From the NCBI RefSeq assembly GCF_019429525.1, contig NZ_JAHXZL010000007.1, positions 62,001 to 126,000 on the forward strand: a stretch of 64,000 nucleotides of DNA. Reading direction: 5' to 3'. Within the stretch, counting starts at the first letter, position 1. Every line of letters begins with the position of its first letter. Source of the stretch: Sphingomonas folli. Its GTDB lineage: Bacteria; Pseudomonadota; Alphaproteobacteria; Sphingomonadales; Sphingomonadaceae. Under the pieces are notes generated by a model that saw only the letters and a program-made list of their open reading frames with translations, was not told the DNA's origin and did no database searches. Shown one piece after another: positions 31,571 through 38,906 of the stretch. A program made the position numbers and the translations under genes.

Positions 31571-32185
31571 TCAGCGCGAGTAGAACTCGACGACCAGGTT
31601 CGGCTCCATCTTCACCGGATAGGGCACCTCGTCCAGCGTCGGCACGCGGATGAAGGAGACCTTCGCGGCGCCGTCGGCCGCGACGTAATCGGGCACCTCG
31701 CGTTCGGCGAGCTGCTGCGCCTCGAGCACCAGCGCCATCTCCTGCGCCTTGGTGCCGAGCGTGATCTCGTCGCCCACGTCGCAGCGGCGCGACGCGATGT
31801 TGCACTTCACGCCGTTGACGCGGACGTGGCCGTGGCTGACCAGCTGGCGCGCCGCCCAGATCGTCGGCGCGAACTTGGCGCGATACACGATCGCGTCGAG
31901 CCGGCGCTCGAGCAGGCCGATGAGGTTCTGCGAGGTGTCGCCCTTCATGCGCGACGCCTCCTCATAGGCGTGGCGGAACTGCTTCTCGGTGACGTCGCCG
32001 TAATAGCCCTTGAGCTTCTGCTTGGCGCGCAGCTGGATGCCGAAGTCCGACATCTTGCCCTTGCGGCGCTGGCCGTGCTGGCCGGGGCCGTACTCGCGCT
32101 TGTTGACCGGGCTCTTCGGCCGGCCCCAGATGTTCTCGCCGAGACGACGGTCGAGCTTATACTTGGCGCTGCTGCGCTTCGACAT
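31571..32185 (-). CDS. rpsD: 30S ribosomal protein S4
   Basis: The 204-residue protein begins [20 protein letters not shown], matching alphaproteobacterial S4. The S4 RNA-binding domain is present ([30 protein letters not shown] represented by [14 protein letters not shown]). It nucleates assembly of the small subunit 5' domain. As usual in this class it is a single gene apart from the main ribosomal clusters. GTACTCGCG-type basic stretches near the N-terminus ([20 protein letters not shown]) are normal. AGGAAC precedes the ATG. Confidence 0.97.
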   Translation of the reverse strand: MSKRSSAKYKLDRRLGENIWGRPKSPVNKREYGPGQHGQRRKGKMSDFGIQLRAKQKLKGYYGDVTEKQFRHAYEEASRMKGDTSQNLIGLLERRLDAIVYRAKFAPTIWAARQLVSHGHVRVNGVKCNIASRRCDVGDEITLGTKAQEMALVLEAQQLAEREVPDYVAADGAAKVSFIRVPTLDEVPYPVKMEPNLVVEFYSR

Positions 32186-32359
32186 CAGATGTTCCTAAGC
32201 AATGGCGTACAACGTTGGTCCCGGTCATCGCGCTGCGTGATCCACGAGGTGGAAAGCGCAGGCCCGCCGCTTCACCGGGGTGCGGGGGCGATTGCGAAGC
32301 GGCGCGGGTAGCGGGGCGGACCGGCGGAGTCAAGGTCGCCGCCGGCCGGTCCGGCGCGC

Positions 32360-32659
32360 TCACGCGTTGCGCGCGACGCTCTCCTTCATCCGCGCCAGTT
32401 GCTCCGGGGTCGCCTCCTGCTGGTGGCGCTCCTTCCACTCGGCATAGGGCATGCCGTAGATCGCCTCGCGGCCGGCTTCCTTGGGCAGGTCGCCCGCCTC
32501 GCTGACCCAATCTGACAGGCAGTTGCGGCAGAAACCGGCCAGCCCCATCAGGTCGACGTTCTGCGCGTCGGTACGATGGCGCAGGTGGCGCACCAGCCGT
32601 CGGAAGGCCGCGGCGGCGGTGGCGTCGTCGATCGTGTCGAGGGGATCGCGCTGGTCCAT
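32360..32659 (-). CDS. DUF1244 domain protein
   Basis: The product has 99 residues from ATG 32659; an ATG at 32665 would add two. GGAG sits six bases before the 32659 ATG, which is why I prefer it. The family signature DLMGLAGFCRNCLSDW is present with two cysteines, and the small helical protein ends with an alpha helix (ATPEQLARMKESV). DUF1244 is conserved in alpha- and gammaproteobacteria with no established function. It is divergent from pyruvate kinase, a neighbourhood seen in other alphaproteobacteria. Confidence 0.88.
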   Translation of the reverse strand: MDQRDPLDTIDDATAAAAFRRLVRHLRHRTDAQNVDLMGLAGFCRNCLSDWVSEAGDLPKEAGREAIYGMPYAEWKERHQQEATPEQLARMKESVARNA

Positions 32660-32727
32660 CTGCATCTCCGGATTTGATCCGCGCGCGTTAGTCGCTAAGG
32701 CGGCCGCGGCAAAGCAGGAAGGCGCAT

Positions 32728-34197
32728 GTGACCGAGACATCCGATACGATCGCCCCGCGCTCGCGCAAAGTCCGCGTGCTCGCCACCCTTGGCCCGGCGA
32801 GCGACACGCCCGAGATGATCGCGACGCTGTTCCAGGCGGGCGCGGACGCGTTCCGCATCAACATGAGTCACGGCGATCAGGCGTCCAAGGCGCAGATCAT
32901 CCGCTCGATCCGCGCGCTGGAGGAGAAGTTCAACCGGCCGTCGACCATCCTCGCCGATCTCCAGGGTCCCAAGCTGCGCGTCGGCAAGTTCGACGGTGGC
33001 CGCGTGATGCTGGAGCACGGCAGCACCTTCACGCTCGACCATGACCCCACGCCGGGTGACGCGACGCGCGTGCGGCTGCCGCACCGCGAGATCTTCGCCG
33101 CGATCGAGCCCGGCGCGCGGCTGCTGCTCGACGACGGCAAGTTGGTGCTGCGCGTCACCGACCATGACGAGAACCGCATCGTCACCACGGTGGAGATCGG
33201 CGGCGCGCTGAGCGACAACAAGGGCCTCAACGTGCCCGACGTGGTGGTGCCGATGGCGGCGCTGACCGAGAAGGACCGCTCCGACCTGTCGTTCGCGCTC
33301 GAGCAGGGGGTCGACTGGATCGCGCTCTCGTTCGTCCAGCGCCCCGAGGATCTCGCCGAGGCGCGCAAGCTGATCCAGGGCGAGGCCGCGCTGCTCGCCA
33401 AGATCGAGAAGCCCGCGGCGATCGAGCGGCTTGAGGAGATCGTCGAGATGTGCGACGGCGTCATGGTCGCGCGCGGCGACCTCGGCGTCGAGCTGCCGCC
33501 GCAGTCGGTGCCGCCGCTGCAGAAGCGCATCGTCGAGACCGCGCGGCGCATGGGCCGCCCGGTGGTGGTCGCCACGCAGATGCTCGAGTCGATGATCCAG
33601 AGCCCGTCGCCGACCCGCGCCGAGGTCTCCGACGTCGCCACCGCGATCTACGACGGCGCCGACGCGATCATGCTCTCCGCGGAGAGCGCGGCGGGCGCCT
33701 GGCCGGTCGAGTCGGTGGCGATGATGAACGCGATCGGGGACGCGGTGGAGCGCGACCCGATGCACGGCGACCGCATCCACTTCACCGTCACGCGCCCCGA
33801 TCCCACCACCGCCGACGCGCTGGCGGAATCGGCCAAGAACATCGCCGCTACCGTCTCGGCGGCGGCGATCATCTGCTTCACCAGCTCGGGCTCGACCGCG
33901 CGCCGGATCGCGCGCGAGCGCCCCTCGGTGCCGATCCTGGTGCTGACGCCGAACCGCGAGACCGCGCGCCGGCTCGGGCTGCTGTGGGGCACGCACAACG
34001 TCGTCACGCGCGACGTCGAGTCGTTCGAGGAGATGGTCGCCAAGGCCAAGCGGATCGCGCTGCGCCAGGGCATCGCGCAGGCGGGCGACCGCGTGATCGT
34101 GATGGCGGGCGTGCCGTTCCGCACCCCGGGCTCGACCAACGTGCTCCACGTCGTCCGTATCATCGGTGACGAGCTCAAGGATTATCGCCGGGAGTGA
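32728..34197 (+). CDS. pyk: Pyruvate kinase
   Basis: The 489-residue enzyme makes pyruvate and ATP from phosphoenolpyruvate in the last step of glycolysis. It starts at GTG 32728 after AGGAAGG. Motifs: ATLGPAS and FRINMSHG near the N-terminus, ADLQGPKLRVG, the catalytic LAKIEKPAAIERLEEI, VARGDLGVELP and VATQMLESMIQSPSPTRAE marked by its MLESM centre. The C-terminal regulatory domain is complete. Length is usual for the proteobacterial enzyme. Confidence 0.96.
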   Translation: MTETSDTIAPRSRKVRVLATLGPASDTPEMIATLFQAGADAFRINMSHGDQASKAQIIRSIRALEEKFNRPSTILADLQGPKLRVGKFDGGRVMLEHGSTFTLDHDPTPGDATRVRLPHREIFAAIEPGARLLLDDGKLVLRVTDHDENRIVTTVEIGGALSDNKGLNVPDVVVPMAALTEKDRSDLSFALEQGVDWIALSFVQRPEDLAEARKLIQGEAALLAKIEKPAAIERLEEIVEMCDGVMVARGDLGVELPPQSVPPLQKRIVETARRMGRPVVVATQMLESMIQSPSPTRAEVSDVATAIYDGADAIMLSAESAAGAWPVESVAMMNAIGDAVERDPMHGDRIHFTVTRPDPTTADALAESAKNIAATVSAAAIICFTSSGSTARRIARERPSVPILVLTPNRETARRLGLLWGTHNVVTRDVESFEEMVAKAKRIALRQGIAQAGDRVIVMAGVPFRTPGSTNVLHVVRIIGDELKDYRRE

Positions 34198-34287
34198 GCC
34201 CGCGCGGCCCGGGTCGATTTTGTCCATTTCGATCCGGATCGCGGCCGGACGGTAATTTTATCCAATCCCCGCCTCGCGCCCTCGCGC

Positions 34288-34476
34288 ATGAAGCGCGCGA
34301 GTGAGGCCGGGGAAACTGCAGCAATGTTACGCGAGGCGTCGCACGAGCTCGTGCGCACCGAACTGGCGCGCGCGCGGCGCGCCGCGACCATGGTGACCGA
34401 CCCGCTCTCCGCCGGCTCGCTCCGCCGCTATATCGGAGAGCTGGAAGGGGAATTGCACCGCCGCGCCGGACGGTGA
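34288..34476 (+). CDS. Small hypothetical protein in the pyk-M14 gap
   Basis: A 62-residue reading frame is the only gene candidate in the 325-bp gap 34198-34522. It could also start at ATG 34324 (50 residues). The chain is Arg- and Glu-rich and helical, with no hydrophobic segment or recognised domain. Its coding status rests on helical, amphipathic composition (LREASHELVRTELARARRA) and position, so confidence is low. The AT-rich TAATTTTATCCAAT just upstream (34253-34266) may be promoter sequence. Confidence 0.4.
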   Translation: MKRASEAGETAAMLREASHELVRTELARARRAATMVTDPLSAGSLRRYIGELEGELHRRAGR

Positions 34477-34488
34477 GGCCGGCGTGAC

Positions 34489-34517
34489 GACCCTCCCCGC
34501 TCGACGGGGAGGATCTC
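34489..34517. repeat. Short family B hairpin
   Basis: CCTCCCCGCTCGACGGGGAGG (with one base in the loop region differing) forms a compact hairpin just after the small frame and next to the M14 peptidase stop. It may serve as a terminator-like block. Confidence 0.6.
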
Positions 34518-34522
34518 GGGTC

Positions 34523-35644
34523 TCATAACCCGTCGATCATCTCCGCCACCACTTCGAGGCACGACACGCCCAGCGCGCGGCTGCGCTCGGGACTCCAGCC
34601 GAACTCGGGGTCGGGGTGGGGATCATGGTCCTTGAAGGGCATCTCGAGCGTCACCGACACCGCCCCGAAGCGCTCGGCGAGCTGGTTGGTCGACATCGAG
34701 AGATTGGCCTTACCCGGCGCCGAGCGCTCGTATCCCAGCTCGGTCTGGAAGTCGCGGCTGTGCGCCGCCAGCCGTCGGCCGAAATCGTAGAATTTGGCGC
34801 CGTGGGCGTCGGTCCAGGAGGGGATGCCCTCGAAGCCGGCGATGAAATTCGCCGGGATCGCCTCGTCGCCGTGGACGTCCATCGCGAAGGTGACGCCGGT
34901 GCGGTCCATCTCCCGCAGCACGCACAACACCTCGGGGCTGCGCTCGGGGCTGGGCGCGTGCCACTCGCGGTTGAGGTTCACGCCCGCCGCGTTTGTTCGG
35001 AGATGACCGCGGCGCGTGCCATCGGGGTTCATGTTGGGGACGACGTGGACCGTCGCCGCCGCCAGCAGCGGCGCCGCCGCGTCGCCGGTGAGCCAGTCGA
35101 GCGCGCCCTCCATCCAATATTCGGTCATCGACTCGCCGGGGTGTTGGCGGCCGTAGAGCCACACCTGCTTGGCGCCGCTGCCGAAGCGGAGGTAATCGAT
35201 CGCCTGGCCGTCGAGCGTGGTGCCCAGCTCGCGATGGGTCACGCCCGGCCGCGCCGCGATCCGCGCCACCAGTCGCGCGTGCATCTCCATGGTGAAGGGC
35301 GCGAAATAGGCGAACCAGGCGAGGTCGCCGTGTCCGGTCCAGTCGAAGGTGAGCACGCCGCCGTCGTAGCGCGTGTCGATCATCCGCCACGCCTCGAGGT
35401 CGGTCGAGGCGCGCGTGCGATAGCCAGGCCAGCCGAACGGATAGGCCGACTGACCCGCGTTGACGATGCGGAAGGTCACGCGCTTACCGCGCAGCCCGGC
35501 GGCGCGGAAGTAGAACCATTGGTAGAAGTCGGACTGGTGGTCGCGCACGATCTCGAGATCGCAGGTCCAGTCGTCGCCCTCGCCGCTGAGCTCGACCAGG
35601 CGGATATTGCCACCGTCGAAGGCGGCGTTGATCTGTAGCGTCAT
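34523..35644 (-). CDS. M14-family carboxypeptidase, cytosolic carboxypeptidase (AGBL/CCP)-like
   Basis: The 373-residue protein has the beta-sandwich N-domain of cytosolic carboxypeptidases (about 1-125; FDGGNIRLVEL and SDFYQWFYFRAAGLRGKRVTF) followed by the M14 zinc domain. The zinc ligands are in RQHPGESMTEYW (His, Glu) and a later His in FAMDVHGDE; substrate contacts are in NPDGTRRGHLRTNAAGVNLNREW as NPDGTRRG and NLNREW. No signal peptide is seen, so it is cytoplasmic. Eukaryotic relatives remove glutamates from protein tails; the bacterial substrate is unknown. It overlaps the upstream lipoprotein gene by four bases (ATGA). Confidence 0.9.
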   Translation of the reverse strand: MTLQINAAFDGGNIRLVELSGEGDDWTCDLEIVRDHQSDFYQWFYFRAAGLRGKRVTFRIVNAGQSAYPFGWPGYRTRASTDLEAWRMIDTRYDGGVLTFDWTGHGDLAWFAYFAPFTMEMHARLVARIAARPGVTHRELGTTLDGQAIDYLRFGSGAKQVWLYGRQHPGESMTEYWMEGALDWLTGDAAAPLLAAATVHVVPNMNPDGTRRGHLRTNAAGVNLNREWHAPSPERSPEVLCVLREMDRTGVTFAMDVHGDEAIPANFIAGFEGIPSWTDAHGAKFYDFGRRLAAHSRDFQTELGYERSAPGKANLSMSTNQLAERFGAVSVTLEMPFKDHDPHPDPEFGWSPERSRALGVSCLEVVAEMIDGL

Positions 35645-36240
35645 TTCACCTCGACCGTGCGCCCGGACTCACCGGGAAAATCCTTGAACAGGGCGGTGGC
35701 GAGCCGCGCCGCGACCGCGTTGGCGTCGGCGTCGGGCGCGCTGGTGTCGGTGAGCGACTGCGCCTGGCCCTCCCAGATCGCGTTGGGGCCGCGCCGCAGC
35801 CGGACCGCCAGCTCGGTCACCACGCCGACCCGCTCGCGCGCCTGGCCCAGTGGGAAGCTGATGCCGCCGCCCAGACCGGTGCCGCCGCGCCGCCCGCCCG
35901 AGAAGCCGCCGCCGCCGAGACCGATCTGCACCGGCGAGCTGCGCGGCGGCAGCGGCCGGTCGGTGCGGGTGAAGCCGACGGTGGCGATATATTGGGCGGT
36001 GGTGCCGGGCGCGGGGCTGGTGAAGCCGTTGCGCAGCAGCTCGGCCTCGACCGCGGCGGCATAGGTCTTGTACTCGAGGCTGGGGGAGCCCGCGCCCTGG
36101 AGCGGCTCGACGCTCACGGTGCCGCGCTCGGCGACGGCGTCATAGTGGAAGCGGGTCGCCTCGACGGGGAAGCGCTGCGGCCCGGTGGCGCAGGCGGCCA
36201 GCGGTGCGGCGGCGAGAAGGACGAGGACGAGACGACGCAT
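35641..36240 (-). CDS. DUF4136-like lipoprotein
   Basis: The 199-residue protein starts with a lipoprotein signal (MRRLVLVLLAAAPLAAC, Cys17). The mature part fits the DUF4136 pattern: FHYDAVAERGTVSVEPL, then VEAELLRNGFT and YIATVGF, and the late NAIWEGQAQS. A glycine-rich insert lies at about 108-132. Such proteins sit on the inner face of the outer membrane with unknown function. Overlap of its stop with the M14 gene start implies co-translation, an odd pairing of an envelope protein with a cytosolic peptidase. Confidence 0.8.
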   Translation of the reverse strand: MRRLVLVLLAAAPLAACATGPQRFPVEATRFHYDAVAERGTVSVEPLQGAGSPSLEYKTYAAAVEAELLRNGFTSPAPGTTAQYIATVGFTRTDRPLPPRSSPVQIGLGGGGFSGGRRGGTGLGGGISFPLGQARERVGVVTELAVRLRRGPNAIWEGQAQSLTDTSAPDADANAVAARLATALFKDFPGESGRTVEVK

Positions 36241-36359
36241 GACACATCCTTCGGAAACGATCGTTGCGCCATAGCAACGCCGCAGCGCGTCGCAAGCTCC
36301 GCCGGGGTGGGGAGAGGGGAGCGTCGCGGTGAGTCGTCACTTCCTGCCTGTGGAGGGAC

Positions 36360-36505
36360 AGATCCTCCCCGCTCGCGGGGAGGGGGACCGCGATGCGAAG
36401 CGGCGTGGTGGAGGGGGCTCTCCACGCGGCGCCGCGCTCGTGGACGCCCCCTCCACCACCGCAATGACGTGCGGTGGTTTCCCTCCCCGCGATCGGGGAG
36501 CGTCG
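36360..36505. repeat. Family B palindromic repeat copy
   Basis: Left end GATCCTCCCCGCTCGCGGGG and right end CCCTCCCCGCGATCGGGGAG bracket GGAGGGGGCTCTCC and CGCCCCCTCCACCACCG. It is the main content of the 356-bp gap 36241-36596 between the divergent DUF4136 and rpmJ genes. The remainder presumably holds both promoters, which I cannot place. Confidence 0.83.
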
Positions 36506-36596
36506 CATGCCACCGCCCCCCGACTCGGTTGACTTTCCACCCCCCGCTCTCTAGGCGGCGCGCTTTCCCTATTCTCTCGACAGAAGCGCCACCGCC

Positions 36597-36722
36597 ATGA
36601 AGATCCGCAACAGCCTCAAGTCGCTCAAGGACCGTCACCGCGACAATCGCGTGATCCGCCGTCGCGGCCGCACCTACGTCATCAACAAGACGAACCGCCG
36701 CTTCAAGGCGCGCCAGGGCTGA
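36597..36722 (+). CDS. rpmJ: 50S ribosomal protein L36 (zinc-free form)
   Basis: A 41-residue protein, [20 protein letters not shown] followed by [20 protein letters not shown] and a final G. The C-terminal [12 protein letters not shown] is diagnostic for L36. It lacks the zinc-binding cysteines of the 37-38-residue type and so belongs to the longer C-minus form usual in alphaproteobacteria. It is too short for many gene callers. The HAD phosphatase starts 14 bp downstream and may share its transcript. Confidence 0.95.
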   Translation: MKIRNSLKSLKDRHRDNRVIRRRGRTYVINKTNRRFKARQG

Positions 36723-36736
36723 TCGCCTCCGGCGCG

Positions 36737-37372
36737 ATGGCGGACGTGACGTCGGCGGCCAGCGCCCCGACGTCGGTGATCTTCGACGTCGGTCACGTCC
36801 TCTACGACTGGGACCCGCGCGCGCTGTACGGGCGCCTGTTCGACGACGAGCGGGCGCTCGACTCGTTCCTGCGCGACGTCGCCACGCGCGAGTGGCATTT
36901 CCAGCACGACGCCGGCCGGCCCTTCGCCGAGACCAGCGCCGAGCTGAGCGCCGCGCATCCGCAGCACGCCGAGATGATCGCGCTGTGGGGGCCGCGCTTC
37001 GGCGAGCAGATCCCCGGCGCGATCCCGGGCATGCCCGCGCTGGTCGAGGCGCTCGACGCGCGCGGCGTGCCACTGTTCGCGATCACCAACTTCTCGGGCG
37101 AGTTCTTCGCGCCGTTCCGCGCGCGCGAGGCGGCGCTGTTCGACCGCTTCCGCGACATCGTCGTCTCGGGCGACGAGCGCGTCGTGAAGCCGGACCCCGC
37201 GATCTACCATCTCGCGCTGCGCCGTTTCGGCCTCGCCGCCGACGAGGCCTTCTTCGTCGACGACAACGAGGCGAACGTGACGGCGGCACGCGCGCTCGGC
37301 ATCCGCTCGCACCTGTTCGCCGGCACCGACGCGCTGCGCGCGGAGCTGACCGACCTCGGGCTGCTCGGCTGA
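36737..37372 (+). CDS. HAD-superfamily hydrolase (YihX-like phosphatase)
   Basis: The 211-residue protein has the HAD order of motifs: motif I IFDVGHVLYDWDP (nucleophile Asp near 17), motif II ITNFSGE, motif III Lys in ERVVKPDPAIYHLAL and motif IV FFVDDNEANV. The helical cap lies between motifs I and II. The usual second Asp of motif I (DxD) is Gly here, as in YihX-type enzymes (DxGN), which still dephosphorylate sugar phosphates. The substrate is unknown. The DMT transporter follows within 3 bp. Confidence 0.85.
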   Translation: MADVTSAASAPTSVIFDVGHVLYDWDPRALYGRLFDDERALDSFLRDVATREWHFQHDAGRPFAETSAELSAAHPQHAEMIALWGPRFGEQIPGAIPGMPALVEALDARGVPLFAITNFSGEFFAPFRAREAALFDRFRDIVVSGDERVVKPDPAIYHLALRRFGLAADEAFFVDDNEANVTAARALGIRSHLFAGTDALRAELTDLGLLG

Positions 37373-37374
37373 GC

Positions 37375-38286
37375 ATGGCCGCGCCCACCGCGGGCGCGGT
37401 GCCGCCGCGCCACCTGCTGCTCGCGCTCGCCGTGGTGGCGGTGTGGGGAACCAATTTCGTCGTGATCCGCGCCGCGCTCGACGTGCTGCCGCCGCTCGCC
37501 TTCGCCGCCTGCCGCTTCGCGCTCGCCTTTCTGCCGGCGCTGGTCGTGCCGCGGCCTAAGGTGAGGTGGCTCTCGCTCGCGTCCTACGGCCTGCTGATCG
37601 GCGCGGGGCAGTTCGGGCTGTTGTTCCTCGCCATGGACGGCTGGATCTCGCCCGGCCTGGCCAGCCTGGTGGTGCAGAGCCAGGTCTTCTTCACCATCGG
37701 CCTCGCGATCGCGCTGAGCGGCGAGCGCGTGCGCGGCTATCAGCTCGGTGCGCTGGTGCTGGCGAGCGCGGGCATCCTCACCATCCTCGTCCATAATGAC
37801 CGCGCCGCGACCCCGCTCGGCATCGCGCTGACGATCGCGGCGGCGATCAGCTGGGCCGGCGGCAACCAGGTCGCCAAGGCGAGCGGCACCACCGACATGC
37901 TCGGCTTCGTCGTCTGGTCGAGCGCCTTCGCGGTGCCGCCGCTGGTCGCCGCCGCGCTGCTGGTCGAGGGTGCGGCGCCGATCATGGAGGCGATGCAGCG
38001 CGCCGGGCCGGGCGTGTGGGCGGCGGTGGCGTGGCAGGCGGTCGGCAACACCTTGTTCGGCTACGCCGCCTGGGGCTGGCTGCTGGCGCGGCATCCAGCG
38101 GCGACGATCACGCCGAGCGCGATGCTGGTGCCGGTGTTCGGCATGGGCACCTCGGCGCTGCTGCTGGGCGAGCCGCTGCCGGGCTGGAAGCTGCTCGCCG
38201 CCGCGCTGGTGCTGGGCGGGCTCGCGCTCAACCTGCTGTGGCCGCGCGTCAGCGGCTATCCGTGGCGGCGCGGCGCGGCGGGCTGA
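37375..38286 (+). CDS. EamA-family (DMT superfamily) transporter
   Basis: The 303-residue inner-membrane protein has ten hydrophobic spans in two EamA repeats; the first opens LALAVVAVWGTNFVVIRAAL, the second WAGGNQVAKASG. PSAMLVPVFGMGTSALLLGEP is the typical last repeat-end pattern (SAMLVPVFG...LLGEPL). Members export amino acids or metabolites. The start at ATG 37375 follows the HAD stop by 2 bp. The substrate is unknown. Confidence 0.88.
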   Translation: MAAPTAGAVPPRHLLLALAVVAVWGTNFVVIRAALDVLPPLAFAACRFALAFLPALVVPRPKVRWLSLASYGLLIGAGQFGLLFLAMDGWISPGLASLVVQSQVFFTIGLAIALSGERVRGYQLGALVLASAGILTILVHNDRAATPLGIALTIAAAISWAGGNQVAKASGTTDMLGFVVWSSAFAVPPLVAAALLVEGAAPIMEAMQRAGPGVWAAVAWQAVGNTLFGYAAWGWLLARHPAATITPSAMLVPVFGMGTSALLLGEPLPGWKLLAAALVLGGLALNLLWPRVSGYPWRRGAAG

Positions 38287-38350
38287 GGCGCGACGGAACG
38301 ATCCCGCGCCCACCTCGCTTGGACGAGGCAGCAGCACGGGAGCCGACAGC

Positions 38351-38728
38351 ATGGAAGACGATCGAGTCTGGGCCTTCGAGGAGAGCCTGTGGACCGCCGA
38401 CGCGGACCATTATCGTGAGTCGATCGACGAATCGGCGCTGATGGTAGTCCCGCAGCCGCCCTATGTGCTCGAGAGCGCCGCGGCGGTCGAGGCGGTGAGC
38501 AAGACGCCGCGGTGGGACGAGGTGCGCTTCAGCGAGCAGCATATCGTGCGCCCGCAGGAGGGGCTGATCGTGGCGGCCTACAAGGTCGAGGCGAGCAGGG
38601 GCGAAGGCGAGACCTATGTCGCGCACTGCACCTCGACCTATCGCCGGATCGAGCACGAGCATTGGACGGTGGTGCAGCACCAGCAGACGCCGCCGCTGGT
38701 GGCGGAGGCGCAGCTCGAGACGGGGTAA
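38351..38728 (+). CDS. Hypothetical NTF2-like (DUF4440-type) protein
   Basis: The 125-residue soluble protein has an N-terminal helix (WAFEESLWTADADHYRESID) and alternating strands consistent with the small NTF2-like fold, for example EEGLIVAAYKVEASRGEGET and YRRIEHEHWTVVQHQQTPP marked by the YRR...WTVVQHQQTP end, which is typical of SnoaL/DUF4440 stress proteins. I do not recognise a function. It follows the transporter by 64 bp. Confidence 0.72.
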   Translation: MEDDRVWAFEESLWTADADHYRESIDESALMVVPQPPYVLESAAAVEAVSKTPRWDEVRFSEQHIVRPQEGLIVAAYKVEASRGEGETYVAHCTSTYRRIEHEHWTVVQHQQTPPLVAEAQLETG

Positions 38729-38756
38729 GGTTATGAAGGGGTAAGCAGAGCGTGTG

Positions 38757-38885
38757 GGGAGATCCCCCTCCACCACTCGCTTCGCGAGCGGTCCCCCTCC
38801 CCGTGCCGGGGAGGATCTAGCTCCTCCCCGCGTGGCGGGGACGGGGACCACCGGCGAAGCCGGTGGTGGAGGGGGCTCTCCGCAC
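38757..38885. repeat. Two adjoining family B repeat units
   Basis: A right-half unit (CCCCCTCCACCACTCGCTTC to CCCCGTGCCGGGGAGGAT) is followed immediately by a left-half unit (CTCCTCCCCGCGTGGCGGGG to GGTGGTGGAGGGGGCTCTCC). The order is reversed relative to 30644, as though two copies met or one inverted. It fills the gap between convergent genes. Confidence 0.78.
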
Positions 38886-38906
38886 ACGGCCACCTCACCG
38901 GAAACG

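Noticed and set aside
36114..37073. 319-codon - strand frame across rpmJ and the repeat
   Set aside because: It covers the repeat and the antisense of rpmJ and the HAD gene; composition is Arg-rich noise.
38293..38330. GGAAC at 38295 as a possible EcfG -35 element
   Set aside because: No CGTT-like -10 at 16-17 bp spacing; a similar GGAAC at 60946 has only a poor GGTT, so neither is reported as a promoter.
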